Below, piece after piece: positions 46,959 to 56,700 of a DNA stretch of 64,000 nucleotides. How positions within the stretch are numbered: the stretch's first letter is position 1; each line of letters begins with the position of its first letter. The DNA is taken from contig NZ_JAPNKC010000001.1 of the NCBI RefSeq assembly GCF_026626705.1, positions 7,024,001 through 7,088,000 on the forward strand, in the 5' to 3' direction. Source of the DNA: Pyxidicoccus sp. MSG2 (GTDB lineage: Bacteria; Myxococcota; Myxococcia; Myxococcales; Myxococcaceae). Both the position numbers and the translations under genes were made by a program. Under the pieces are notes generated by a model, which made no database searches, had not been told where the DNA came from, and worked only from the letters and a program-made list of their open reading frames with translations.

Positions 46959-48296
46959 ATGACGGCCACCGCGCCCCGGTACATGACGCGGTTCAGGTGC
47001 CTCGCGGATGCGTGCGAGGACACCTGCTGCGCGGGGCTCGTCGTCACCGTGAGCGAGGCGCGCTGGACTCGCCTGCGCGACGCGGTGGCGGGCGGTCCGG
47101 ACGCGGCGCGGGTGGAGGCGTTCATCCGGCCGGACGAAGGCAGCGGGCCCGGTGCCGAGGCCGCGGTCATCGCCAAGCGCGAGGACGGGCACTGCGTGTT
47201 CCTGGACGAGCGCAAGCTGTGCTCGCTGCACCGGGCGCATGGTGAGGCGGTGCTTCCGGATGCGTGCGCCACGTTCCCCCGCGTGGCCACGCGGGGGGAC
47301 GAGCGGCTGGAGGTGGTCGGCTCGCTCGCGTGCCCGGAGGTGGCGCGGCTGTGCCTGCTCGCGGAGGACGGCGTGGAACCCGTGCCCGTGTCCGACGACG
47401 TGGCCGTGCGTCCGGAGCTTGCGCGGCGGCTCGGGGGCGATGCGTGGACGGGGAACGCGGAGGCCGTGCGTGCCGTGGCGGTGCGACTCCTGCAACGGCG
47501 AGAGGTGCCGTTCGCCTCGCGGTTGTTCGCGCTGGGGCAGCTCGCGCTCCGGCTGGATGGGTTCTACTTCCGGGGCACGGAGGCGTTCAGCGGCGGGGCA
47601 GAGGCACTGCTGTCCGGGTCGCAGCCAGACGGCGCTGAGGCGCTGCCGGCGGGGCGGCATCCGGAGGCAGCGCGCATCGGAGCCGAGACACTGCTCGCCG
47701 ACGTGCTCCGCTCCTTCGACGCGCCGGAAACGCTGGCGGAGCTGCATGCCGGCTTCTCCGCCATCGCGCTGCCAGGAGGCCCGTGGGCGGCCATCTGCGC
47801 CACCGTGCTGAAGGCCCGGGTCGGCGCGGTGCGCAGCGAGCGGTTCGCGGTGCTCGCGCGTGCGGCGCTCGCGTCCTACGGCGGCGCGGAAGTCCCGGAC
47901 GAGGTCTGGCGCATCCACTCCGAGCGTTGCGCGAAGCTGGTGCCGTCCCTTTCCGAGCGCGTGGAGCAGTACTTCCGCCACCACGCGGTGAACCACTGGC
48001 TGCGCCACCCCTTCACCGACGCGCCCACGCTGCTGGACTACGTGTTCCGCCTGACGCTGCGCGCGGCCGTGCTGCGCTGGACGCTCTTCGGCCACCCGAC
48101 GGTGGTGGCGCTGTGCGGAGTGGAGGACTCGGCGGAGGCCAGAGCGCAACTGGACGCCGCCGCCGTGGAGTGCTTCCAGCTCGTCGCGAAGCACGTGGAG
48201 CAGGCGCCGGAGCTGCACTCGCTCGCGCAGGGCCTGGCGGGGAAGGGCGGCGCGGAGACGCTGGGCCGCATGCTGGTGCTGCTGAAGGGGCTGTGA
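46959..48296 (+). CDS. FliB-type lysine N-methylase family protein
   Basis: This 445-aa protein starts with the Cys-rich cluster of the FliB/YkgJ type: YMTRFRCLADACEDTCCAGLVVTV, then DGHCVFLDERKLCSLHRAHGEAVLPDACATFPR. These Cys residues probably hold a metal or Fe-S cluster. The C-terminal 250 residues are helical. Enterobacterial FliB methylates lysines of flagellin; myxobacteria lack flagella, so the substrate here must differ. It sits 10 bases after the PilZ-Hsp70 gene and is probably co-transcribed. Confidence 0.8.
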   Translation: MTATAPRYMTRFRCLADACEDTCCAGLVVTVSEARWTRLRDAVAGGPDAARVEAFIRPDEGSGPGAEAAVIAKREDGHCVFLDERKLCSLHRAHGEAVLPDACATFPRVATRGDERLEVVGSLACPEVARLCLLAEDGVEPVPVSDDVAVRPELARRLGGDAWTGNAEAVRAVAVRLLQRREVPFASRLFALGQLALRLDGFYFRGTEAFSGGAEALLSGSQPDGAEALPAGRHPEAARIGAETLLADVLRSFDAPETLAELHAGFSAIALPGGPWAAICATVLKARVGAVRSERFAVLARAALASYGGAEVPDEVWRIHSERCAKLVPSLSERVEQYFRHHAVNHWLRHPFTDAPTLLDYVFRLTLRAAVLRWTLFGHPTVVALCGVEDSAEARAQLDAAAVECFQLVAKHVEQAPELHSLAQGLAGKGGAETLGRMLVLLKGL

Positions 48297-48306
48297 GCCC
48301 GCTCCC

Positions 48307-48642
48307 TCAGCCCGTGACGCCGAGCAGCTCGCGCAACTGCCGCAGCATCTCGATTTCCTCTCCCTGCACGTGGCTGTCGCTGGCCATGAGTTCCCGGGCC
48401 GCCTGGATGGCCGCGGCCGGGTTGGCGCGCAGCACGCCCAGGTTCGGCGCGGGCAGCGGCTCGCCATTCTTCAAGCACCGCGTCATCGCGGCCAATTCCT
48501 CCAGCGGCACGCTCATGCCGCGCGCGGCCGCCACGAGGTGCTGGATTTCCTCGTGGGTGATGCGGTCATCGCTGGTGGCGACCTGGAGCAGCAGCTTGAC
48601 GACCTCGATGTGGAAGGACTCGGGGCTCGGAGGGGTGGTCAT
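48307..48642 (-). CDS. TerB-like protein
   Basis: This 111-aa helical protein is of the TerB type, with a possible metal-binding pattern ATSDDRITHEEIQHLV (about 22-37) and ASDSHVQGEEIEMLRQL (about 86-102). TerB relatives occur in stress and envelope-linked systems; none of the other Ter genes is near. ATG 48642 follows AGGGG. It converges on the FliB-type gene. Confidence 0.75.
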   Translation of the reverse strand: MTTPPSPESFHIEVVKLLLQVATSDDRITHEEIQHLVAAARGMSVPLEELAAMTRCLKNGEPLPAPNLGVLRANPAAAIQAARELMASDSHVQGEEIEMLRQLRELLGVTG

Positions 48643-48686
48643 CGCACCCCTGTTCCTAAGTCACTCCCGGGGGACAGGAAAGCCCC

Positions 48687-49307
48687 TCAGGACTCCGAGC
48701 GGGGCTTCACGCCCAGCCGCTGCATCGCCTGCTTGAAGACGGAGTAGTCCTGCGCGCCCTGGAGCCCGAACTTGTCCCCGAGGATGAACGTAGGCACCGC
48801 GTTGATGCCCAATTCATGGGCCTGCTTCACGGAGTCCTCCACGGCCTCCTTGTACCGGCCCTCCTCGACGGCGCGCTGCACGTCATCCGGATTCAGCCCG
48901 GACTCCTCGGCCGCGCCCCGCAGCGTGTCCCACTGCCAGAGGTCCTGGCCCTCGCTCCAGTAGCGCCGGAGGATGGCCGCGTTGAAGGGCTCCAGCTTCC
49001 CCTGCTCGCGGGCGTACTCCGCGGCCTGGTGGGCGCGCCGGGTGGAGGGAATGACTTCCCGCTCCACCATGGTCAGCCCGGCCGCGGCCGCGCGGCGCTT
49101 CAGCGGGTTGTTGGGGTCCTTCATCCGCTCGCGCACGTAGGCCGGCAGGGGCAGTCCCTCTGGCGGGGTCTCCGGGCGCAGGAAGAATGGACGCCAGTCC
49201 ACCTGTACGTCGTATTCCTTCTTCAGCTTCTCGACCTCCACGAGGCCGACGTAACACCAGGGTCAGACGAAGTCGGACCAGACACGGACGATGATGGGCT
49301 CGCTCAT
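48687..49307 (-). CDS. DsbA/FrnE-family oxidoreductase, predicted selenoprotein (in-frame UGA)
   Basis: This protein of 206 codons reads M-S-E-P-I-I-V-R-V-W-S-D-F-V-(UGA)-P-W-C-Y-V-G-L and continues as a typical FrnE-like DsbA protein (thioredoxin fold with helical insert; cis-Pro loop INAVPTFIL near residue 169). The UGA (49263-49265) falls exactly on the first cysteine of the CPWC active site, leaving the second Cys intact. The start ATG is preceded by AGGGG, and the residues before the UGA match the family (VRVWSDFV). A hairpin suited to a bacterial SECIS follows. If UGA is read as selenocysteine the enzyme has UPWC. If not, translation could begin only at GTG 49241, which removes the first strand and the active site. 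Cytosolic; no signal peptide. Confidence 0.8.
49231..49249 (-). promoter_or_regulatory. Predicted bacterial SECIS element
   Basis: In the mRNA, UCGGCCUC (49249-49242) pairs with GAGGUCGA (49238-49231) as 8 continuous pairs including one G-U. The loop is GUG (49241-49239). The loop begins 22 nt after the UGA (21 nt between). A short apical loop with G first, a stem over 4 bp and this spacing fit the published bacterial SECIS model. The same bases also encode VGLVEVE. Confidence 0.7.
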
Positions 49308-49487
49308 GCCCCTGCCTGTAACACCGTCGCGCCGCGGCGTCATGGCGACGTGAAGGCCGCGGCGCGTCACGCGTACTCCCGGTGACACGTGGTGGACAGC
49401 GCCCGGCCGAGCGGGCAGCGTCCACGTCCGAAAGCACGCCCGCGCCCAACCCCCCGGAGGACGCGGGCCCACCCAGGAGGACTCACC

Positions 49488-51527
49488 TTGCCGCTGTCGC
49501 TACTCGCGGCCCTGGCCCTTGGCGCCACCCCGGCGCCGGCCCGGCCCCAGCCGTACACCATCCAGGACCAGGTCACGATGCGCCGGCTCAGCGGCCCGCG
49601 CGTCTCCCCGGATGGTCAGCAGATTGTCTACGTCCTGCGCACCACCGACATGGAGGCCAACCGCGGCCGCAATGATTTGTGGCTCGTCAACCTCGACGGG
49701 CAGGGCGCTCCGCGCCAGCTCACCTCCCACCCGGACTCGGACTCGGAGCCCACCTGGGCCCCGGACGGCAAGAGCCTCTTCTTCCTCTCCTCGCGCGGCG
49801 GTTCCTCGCAGGTGTGGCGCCTGCCCGTGGACGGCGGCGAGCCCCAGCAGGTGACGAAGCTCCCCCTCGACGTGGGGGCCTTCCGCCTGTCCGGCGACGG
49901 CAGCCAGCTCGCCGTGGCCATGGACGTGTTCCCCGACTGCGCCAGCCTGGAGTGCAACACCCAGCGCGACGCGGAGCGCTCCAACAAGAAGAAGTCCTCC
50001 GGCCGCAGCTTCGACAAGCTCTTCGTGCGCCACTGGGACGGGTGGAAGGACGGCAAGCGCTCCCACGTCTTCGTCGTCCCCGTGGCCGGCGGCACGCCCG
50101 TGGACGTGATGAAGGGCCTGGATGCGGACGGCCCCTCCAAGCCCTTCGGCGGCTCGGAGGAGTTCACCTTCACCCCGGACGGCAAGAGCGTCGTCTTCAC
50201 CGCCCGCGACGTGGGCCGCGCCGAGTCCTGGTCCACCGACCTGGACCTCTTCCTCGCCCCGGTGGACGGCAAGGCGAAGCCGCGCAAGCTCACCGAGAAG
50301 AACCGCGCCACCGACACCAGCCCCGTCTTCAGTCCGGACGGTAAGACGCTGGCCTACCTCGCCATGTCCCGCCCCGGCTACGAGGCGGACCGCTACCGCG
50401 TCATCCTGCGCACGTGGCCCGGCGGCCAGGAGCGCGTGCTCGCCGAGGAGTGGGACCGCTCCGCCGGCGCCCTCGCGTGGAGCGCGGACGGCAAGACGCT
50501 CTACGCGACGGCCAACCACCTCGGCATCCAGCCCGTCTTCGCGCTGGACGTGGCCAGCGGCAAGGTGAGCCAGCTCACGAAGGACGGCACCGACGACAGC
50601 CCGCAGCCGGCGGGCGGTGGCCGCGTCGTCTACGTGCATGACGACCTGGACTCGCCCGCGGACCTGTTCGTGATGAACGCGGACGGCACCGGCACGCGCC
50701 AGCTCACGCAGGTGAATCAGGACGCCCTGGCCCGCATCCGCTTCGGCGCCTTCGAGCAGTTCGAGTTCCCCGGCTGGAACAACGAGACGGTGCGCGCCTG
50801 GGTGGTGAAGCCCGTGGACTTCGATGCGAAGCGCCAGTATCCGCTGGCCTTCCTCATCCACGGTGGCCCGCAGGGCTCCTTCGGCAACCACTTCCACTAC
50901 CGGTGGAACCCCCAGGTGTACGCGGCGCGCGGCTACGTGGCCGTCATGGTCGACTTCCACGGCTCCACCGGCTACGGCCAGGCCTTCACCGACGCCATCC
51001 GCGACGACTGGGGCGGCAAGCCGCTGGAAGATTTGAAGAAGGGCCTCGCCGCCGCGATGGAGCGCTACCCGTTCATCCACAAGCAGCGCCGCTGCGCGCT
51101 GGGTGCGAGCTACGGCGGGTACATGATCAACTGGATTGCCGGCAACTGGGCGGACGGCTTCCAGTGCCTCGTCAACCACGACGGCATCTTCGACGAGCAC
51201 ATGGGCTACTACGACACGGAGGAGCTGTGGTTCCCCGAGTGGGAACACAACGGCACGCCGTGGGAGAAGCCCGAGGCCTACCGCAAGCACAGCCCCAGCG
51301 AGTTCGTGGCGAAGTGGAAGACGCCGATGATGGTGGTGCACGGCGGCCAGGACTTCCGCGTGGTGGAGACGCAGGGGCTGGCCACCTTCACCGCGCTGCA
51401 GCGGCGGGGCATCCCCTCCAAGCTGCTCTACTTCCCGGACGAGAACCACTGGGTGGTGAAGCCGGCCAACAGCGTGCAGTGGCACGAAGAGGTGCTGGCC
51501 TGGCTGGACCAGTGGACGCGCAAGTAG
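49488..51527 (+). CDS. S9 family peptidase (prolyl oligopeptidase type)
   Basis: This 679-aa exported peptidase has a short Sec signal peptide (about 1-20, APA). An N-terminal beta-propeller of TolB/WD-type blades (about 25-420: RVSPDGQQIVYV, TWAPDGKSLFFLS) precedes an alpha/beta-hydrolase catalytic domain (about 440-679). The nucleophile is S541 in GASYGGY, with Asp in HGGQDFRV and His in DENHWV, and the oxyanion HGGPQGSFG is visible. This is the DPP/acylaminoacyl-peptidase type. The start is TTG 49488 with a perfect AGGAGG seven bases upstream, better than the longer frame from 49389. Confidence 0.92.
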   Translation: MPLSLLAALALGATPAPARPQPYTIQDQVTMRRLSGPRVSPDGQQIVYVLRTTDMEANRGRNDLWLVNLDGQGAPRQLTSHPDSDSEPTWAPDGKSLFFLSSRGGSSQVWRLPVDGGEPQQVTKLPLDVGAFRLSGDGSQLAVAMDVFPDCASLECNTQRDAERSNKKKSSGRSFDKLFVRHWDGWKDGKRSHVFVVPVAGGTPVDVMKGLDADGPSKPFGGSEEFTFTPDGKSVVFTARDVGRAESWSTDLDLFLAPVDGKAKPRKLTEKNRATDTSPVFSPDGKTLAYLAMSRPGYEADRYRVILRTWPGGQERVLAEEWDRSAGALAWSADGKTLYATANHLGIQPVFALDVASGKVSQLTKDGTDDSPQPAGGGRVVYVHDDLDSPADLFVMNADGTGTRQLTQVNQDALARIRFGAFEQFEFPGWNNETVRAWVVKPVDFDAKRQYPLAFLIHGGPQGSFGNHFHYRWNPQVYAARGYVAVMVDFHGSTGYGQAFTDAIRDDWGGKPLEDLKKGLAAAMERYPFIHKQRRCALGASYGGYMINWIAGNWADGFQCLVNHDGIFDEHMGYYDTEELWFPEWEHNGTPWEKPEAYRKHSPSEFVAKWKTPMMVVHGGQDFRVVETQGLATFTALQRRGIPSKLLYFPDENHWVVKPANSVQWHEEVLAWLDQWTRK

Positions 51528-51545
51528 CCGCGTGAGTCACGCCGT

Positions 51546-51575
51546 CCGGGGCCCGCCTTCGCACGCGGGCCCCGG
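51546..51575. terminator. Strong hairpin between convergent genes
   Basis: An 11-bp perfect GC stem (CCGGGGCCCGC with its complement) and an 8-base loop lie between the S9 peptidase stop and the convergent lipoprotein stop. There is no U-tract, but the position suits bidirectional termination. Confidence 0.55.
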
Positions 51576-51593
51576 CGGTGGCAGGGCTTCACT

Positions 51594-51875
51594 TCAAGAG
51601 GGGATGTCGTAGCATTCGTCGATGCAGCTCTCGAGGACCTCCGCACAGGAACGGTCGTCGATGCAGCGCGCGCAGTCCTCCACGCGTTCCCTGCGCCGGT
51701 CCTCGTCCTTGTCCTTGATCCACTTGTCGATCTTCTCGGCGCACTGCCCGGTGTCGAGGTTGTCGTCGAAGCAGCTCTGCCGCTTCTCGCAGATGGAGTC
51801 CGCGTTGTTGGAGCAGCCCGCCAGCAGCGAGCCGAAGGCGAGAACCGTGGTCAGCGTCAAAGTCCGAAGCGTCAT
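51594..51875 (-). CDS. Small cysteine-rich lipoprotein
   Basis: This 93-aa protein has a lipoprotein signal (SLLAGC, Cys21) and a mature part with nine further Cys (CEKRQSC, GQC, CARC, SC, SC, CYD), probably pairing as disulfides. Acidic/basic helix KIDKWIKDKDEDRRRERVEDC lies between them. Similar small Cys-rich lipoproteins are widespread in myxobacteria, with unknown function. No strong ribosome site is visible. Confidence 0.75.
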   Translation of the reverse strand: MTLRTLTLTTVLAFGSLLAGCSNNADSICEKRQSCFDDNLDTGQCAEKIDKWIKDKDEDRRRERVEDCARCIDDRSCAEVLESCIDECYDIPS

Positions 51876-51999
51876 GGCGCGGCATCATGCAACGAAGCCA
51901 CGCCTCCCGGAACGACCCGGAGGTGCGGTGCGTCATGGGTGCGAAAATGCGCCCCGATTGTGGATGTGACGAGGACTCCTGCCTGGGGGGCAGGCGGCG

Positions 52000-53790
52000 T
52001 CAGCGCCCCGCGTCGGGCTTCGGGGCCGGCGGCTGCGCGGGCTGTGGCTGCGCGGCGGGGGTGGCGCCGACGTTCATCTCCGACAGCTCCTCCTCCTCGT
52101 TGAGGAAGACCTGGGCCGCGTGGTCCACCTGCTCGGGCTTGAGGTTGGTGAGCTGCACGGTGGCCGTGCGCGTGCGCGAGGCCAGCGCCGTCTCGCCCAG
52201 CGCGCCGTGGATGCGCGTGAGGGCCAGGTGGATTTCCGGGTCGAACGGGTCCGACGCCAGGGCCTCCAGGTACGCCACCTTCGCCTTCGGGTAGTCCTTG
52301 CGGAAGATGAGGATGCGGCCCAGGTGCACGTTGGTGGAGGGCGAGCCCGGGTACACGCGCAGGCTGCCGCGCAGCACGCTCTCCGCCTCGTCCAGCCGCC
52401 GCAGCTCCAGGAGCGCCAGCGCGTACTTGTTGGAGATGGACTCGTACTTGTCGCCCACCAGCTTGTGGGCCTTGGCGTACTCCTCCGCCGCGGCCTTCAC
52501 GCGGTTGCGCTCGCGCAGCAATTCACCCAGGTGCGCGAAGCGGCGCGCCGGCACCTCCGCCACGTTGTCGAAGTCGCCGAAGGAGATTTCGCGGCCCTTC
52601 TTCTCGCTCTCGTCCTTCACCTTGCCCTTGGCGTCCTCCTTCAGCACCACGCGCTCCTCGCGCGGCAGCAATTCCTGGGGGAAGGGCTGCTTCTTGATGT
52701 GGGCCAGCCAGGTCTTCTCGAAGAGGGCGAAGGGCATGCCCGTGGCCGCCTCCACTGCCTTGCGGTCCTTCTGCCCGCCCTTCAGCTCGTGGATGATGGT
52801 GCGCAGCCCCGCCGAGCCCTTCGTCTGGTGCACGTAGTCGATGGCGTAGAACACCTCGGCGAACGCGACGGCCGCGTCCTCGGCGGTGGGCAGCAGGGCA
52901 ATGGACGGGTGCATCTTCTCGAAGGGGATGAGCGTGTCCGCCTTCACGCGCTTGCCCAATAGGGCCAGCGTGGAGGGCGTCATCGCCATGCCGCCCTTGC
53001 CGCGCCAGCGCGACTCGAGGAACTTGGCCATGCCCTCGTGCAGCCAGATGGGCACCGTGTTGCGGCTCGACTGGCTGATGACGAGGTGGATGTACTCGTG
53101 CGCCAGCGTGTCCTGCCAGTCGTAGCCCTGCGCCACGGCCTTGGGACTGGTCACCATCAGCTTGTTGAACTTGCAGATGGCGATGGTGCCGGTGGTGCGA
53201 ATCTGCTTCTCGGTGAGTGTGCTCACCTTGGACAGCTCGCGCGCGTTGTTCACCACCTCGACGCGAATCTTCCCGTTGGGCGGCGTCCAGCCCAGGTCCT
53301 CCGCCATGGCGCGGTGGATGGACTCCAGCGTCTCCAGCGCGTAGGGCACCAGCACCTCCTCCTTCCCGTTCGGGTAGAAGAAGATGAAGTGCTCGCTCTC
53401 CGCGCGCTGGTGTCTCCGGGTGATGTCGCGCGTGTCCTTGGCCAGCCGCAGGTAGCTGCCCGGCTTGTCCTCGATGTTGGCGCCCTCCAGCAGGGACACC
53501 GCGTCGTCGTAGCGCCCCTCCTCGAAGGCCACGCGACCCTGGTAGTACTTGAGCGGCTCCAGCTCCGCGGGGACCAGCGGCTCCACCTCGGACAGCTCGC
53601 GCTTGGCGCCGGGGACGTCCCAGTCCTCCAGGGACTGCTCCACGCGGCCCAGCCGCTCCTTCACCTCGTCCTTGAGCGCGTCCTGCGCCAGCGCCGCGGG
53701 CGGTACGCAGAAGAGCGTCACGGCCAGCACCGCGAAAGAGGCTCGGAAGGCGGCGCGCACGGGCGCGGGGTGCTTCATGGCGGGGCTCAC
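52000..53790 (-). CDS. Peptidase MA-like metalloprotease with TPR repeats
   Basis: This 596-aa exported protein has a signal peptide ending at ALA (about residue 35) and a TPR-type helical region. A gluzincin domain of the peptidase MA-like type follows (about 130-340), with zinc motif HEYIH (H231, E232, H235) and downstream Glu in WLHEGMAKFLE. The C-terminal half is TPR repeats (about 400-540) and a Pro/Gln tail. GTG 53790 overlaps the DUF4175 stop by GTGA, so translation is coupled; ATG 53778 is an alternative start but has no ribosome site. It is probably periplasmic and partnered with the DUF4175 protein. Confidence 0.85.
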   Translation of the reverse strand: MSPAMKHPAPVRAAFRASFAVLAVTLFCVPPAALAQDALKDEVKERLGRVEQSLEDWDVPGAKRELSEVEPLVPAELEPLKYYQGRVAFEEGRYDDAVSLLEGANIEDKPGSYLRLAKDTRDITRRHQRAESEHFIFFYPNGKEEVLVPYALETLESIHRAMAEDLGWTPPNGKIRVEVVNNARELSKVSTLTEKQIRTTGTIAICKFNKLMVTSPKAVAQGYDWQDTLAHEYIHLVISQSSRNTVPIWLHEGMAKFLESRWRGKGGMAMTPSTLALLGKRVKADTLIPFEKMHPSIALLPTAEDAAVAFAEVFYAIDYVHQTKGSAGLRTIIHELKGGQKDRKAVEAATGMPFALFEKTWLAHIKKQPFPQELLPREERVVLKEDAKGKVKDESEKKGREISFGDFDNVAEVPARRFAHLGELLRERNRVKAAAEEYAKAHKLVGDKYESISNKYALALLELRRLDEAESVLRGSLRVYPGSPSTNVHLGRILIFRKDYPKAKVAYLEALASDPFDPEIHLALTRIHGALGETALASRTRTATVQLTNLKPEQVDHAAQVFLNEEEELSEMNVGATPAAQPQPAQPPAPKPDAGR

Positions 53791-56700
53791 TTCACCAGCT
53801 CCTCGTAGTAGCGCTTCACCTGCTCGCGGTACTTCTCCGGGGCGCCCTGCTTCATCGCGTCGAGCAGGTCCTTGCGGAACTCCTTCGGCGCCTGGAAGGC
53901 GTCTTCATCCGGCAGCTCCACCTGGTTGCGCGGGTCCCTCCCGTTGCCCTCCTGCCTGCGCGCGCCCGAGCCCATGGGCAGGGGCAGGCCGCCCTTGCCG
54001 CCCTTCTGTCCCTCCTGCATCTGCCGCTGGAACTGGCGCAGCCCTTCGAGTGCCGCCTGCTGCTCGCCGTAGCCGCGGCCCGGGTCCTTGCCCTGCATCC
54101 GCTGTGAGGCCTCGCCCATGCGCTGGCCCACGCCCTCCATCTGCTGCGTGGCCTCTTCACCGAAGAGGGGCGCCATCTGCTGCATCTCCTCCATCTGCTG
54201 GCGCAGGCCCTGCGCGCGCTGCTCCAACTGGCCCTGCTGCTGCGCGAGCTGCTGGAGCTGCTGCTTCTCCTGCTGCGACAGCTGCGAGCCCGGCGGCGGG
54301 AAGAGGGACTGGAGCTGCTTGTTGACCTCCTCCACGTTCTTCGCGTCGCGCTCCAGCCGCTGCGCGAGGTTGGCGGACTGCTGCCGCACCTCGGGCGGGT
54401 TGCCGAACATCTCGTCGAGCTGTCGCTGCTGCTCGCCCATCATGGACAGCTGCCGGGCCGCGTCCTCGGCGCGCGCGGCGGCCTCGGCCGCGAGGTCGAA
54501 GTCATTCACCTTCAGCGCGTTCTCCACGTTCTGCAGCTCGGACTGGGCCTCTTCCAGCGGGCGCGCGGCGCGGCTGTTGAGCTGCTCGGGCTGCAGCTTC
54601 TTGTAGTCCTCCTGGGCCTGCTGGACCTTGCGCATCAGCTCGTCCTTCGCGGCCTTGCCCTTCTCCGCCAGCCGCTCCCGGTTCTGCGAGCGGGCCTGGT
54701 CCCTGAGCTGGCGCGTCTGGTCCGCGACCTTCTGCTGCTCCTGCACGGTGCTCTGCAGCTCCTCCATGAACTTGCCGAACTTCTCGGCCAGCTCGGGGTG
54801 CTGCTCGGAGCCGAACTCGCTGTTCTCCTTGTCCAGGTTCTGGAGCATCTCGTCCATCTGCATGCCGAGCTGCTGGAGCTTCGCCAGGGCCTCGTCCGTC
54901 TTGCCCTCGCGCATCAGCTTCTCCACCTCGTCCATGGCGCTCTGGAGGTCCTGCTCCTTCATCATCTCGTTGAGGGCCTCGGCGTTGAAGTGCTCGTCGC
55001 GAATGCCCTTGCGCATCTCCGCCATGCGCTGCATCAGCTCGTTGATGCGAGCCTTGAGCTGCTGAATCTGCTCCATCACCAGCTGGCGTGACTCCTCGTC
55101 GGGCTTGTTCTTGTACTGCTCGACGAGGTTGGCCAGCTCGCGCCGCTCGTTGGCGAGCTGCTTGGCCAGCTCCTGGAGGGCCTCCAGCTTCTGCCTGTCG
55201 AGCAGCGACTCCAGGTAGAGGATGTCCTTCTCCGCTTCGTCCACCTCCTCGTTGACGACGGCGGTGAGGCGGTTGCCGGTGCCCCAGTCCTCGCCCCGCG
55301 CGCGCTGGGTGCGCAGGTAGAGGCGGCGGAAGTCCGCGGTGCCGGAGATGTGGCTGCCCAGCGACTCGGAGATGTGGCTCAGCGCGGAGACCAGCTCGCT
55401 GGGGACGTCGCGCTCGCGGGCCAGCTCCTGGGCGAGCGTGCGCATGTCCGTCATCAACTGCTGGCCGCTGGTGTCCACGGAGGCCGCGGCGGCGACGGCC
55501 TGCGGGTCCTTCTGCTTCGCGCGGTCCGGGCCCTCCAGGCGGTCGGCGAGGTGGTCCACCATGCGGCCCCAGAGCTGCTCGGCCTTCTGCAGCGCGGCGC
55601 GGAGGTGCTCGGCGGCGGAGTAGACGCGCAGCACCTGCGTGCGGCTGACGCCCTTCTTGGGGCCCTCCACCGCGTCGTTGTCCTGCGCCTCCACGTAGTA
55701 GGTGACGCGGTCGCCCGGCTGGATTTTCAGCGTGCCCAAATCCCACGTGAAGGTGGCGCGGTTGCGGCGGCCGTCCTCGCGGGGCAGCGGCACGCGCGTC
55801 TCCTTCTGCGTGCCGGGCGTGCGGAAGACGAGCGCGAGGCCGGACAGGCCGTAGTCGTCGGTGGCCTCGTACTTGAGCGTCACCTTCTGGCCGGGGTCCA
55901 CCTCCAGCTCCATCGCGGGCGTCATCAGCGCCACCTGCGGCGCCTTGTCCGCCTCCACGTTGAGGGCGATTTCAGGCCCGGTGACGAGGAGCTTGTCGCG
56001 CGGCCCGTAGAAGACGAAGTGGTAGTGGCCGGACTGCTTCGCGAGGAAGGCGCCTTCCAGGTCCCGGTTCTCCGTCACCTTGAGGGGCTGCGCCTGGCCG
56101 TTGACCACCACGTCCGCGCGCTCCACGGCGCGGTCCGAGCGCGTCTTGAGGAGCACCTCGGTGCCCGCGGGCGCGCTCACCTCGCCGTTGGTGCCGGGCA
56201 CGGTGCGCTGGGCCAGGCCCGTGTACGCGGGGTAGCGGTACGTCAGCTCGATGTCGCCGGTAATCGGCTCGGCCTGTGCCTGGGCCTCGGGGCTCTTGGC
56301 CACCTCGCGGATGCGGGCCATGCCCGCGCTCCACCGGCCGCCCACCAGCACCATCAGCACCGCGAGCGCCAGCAGCACGCCGCCGGACGCGAGCGCGGCG
56401 CGGCGCACCGGGCGCCCGTCCACCACGGAGCGCACGTCCACCGTGCGCACCCGGGTGTCCATCTGCTGGAGGAAGGCGCCGGCCAGGTCCGAGGACCAGC
56501 CGGCCTGGGGGCCGCGCTCGTGCTTCAATTCCACGGCGGCCAGCACGTCCAGCGACAGCTCCGGGCGGCGCTGGCCCACCAGCCGCGCGGTGCGGACATC
56601 GTCGCCCACCTGCTGCTTCGCGAGCCACAGGCCGAAGACGCACGTCACGGCCACGCCCACGGGGAGGGCCAGCCACAGCACCGGGCCGCCCAGGCGCGGG

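Noticed and set aside
48687..49241. Plain 184-aa DsbA-like protein starting at GTG 49241
   Set aside because: It would lack the first strand and the CxxC site, while the upstream part is in frame, family-like and has a ribosome site. A simple truncated pseudogene is possible but less likely than Sec recoding given the exact position of the UGA and the hairpin.
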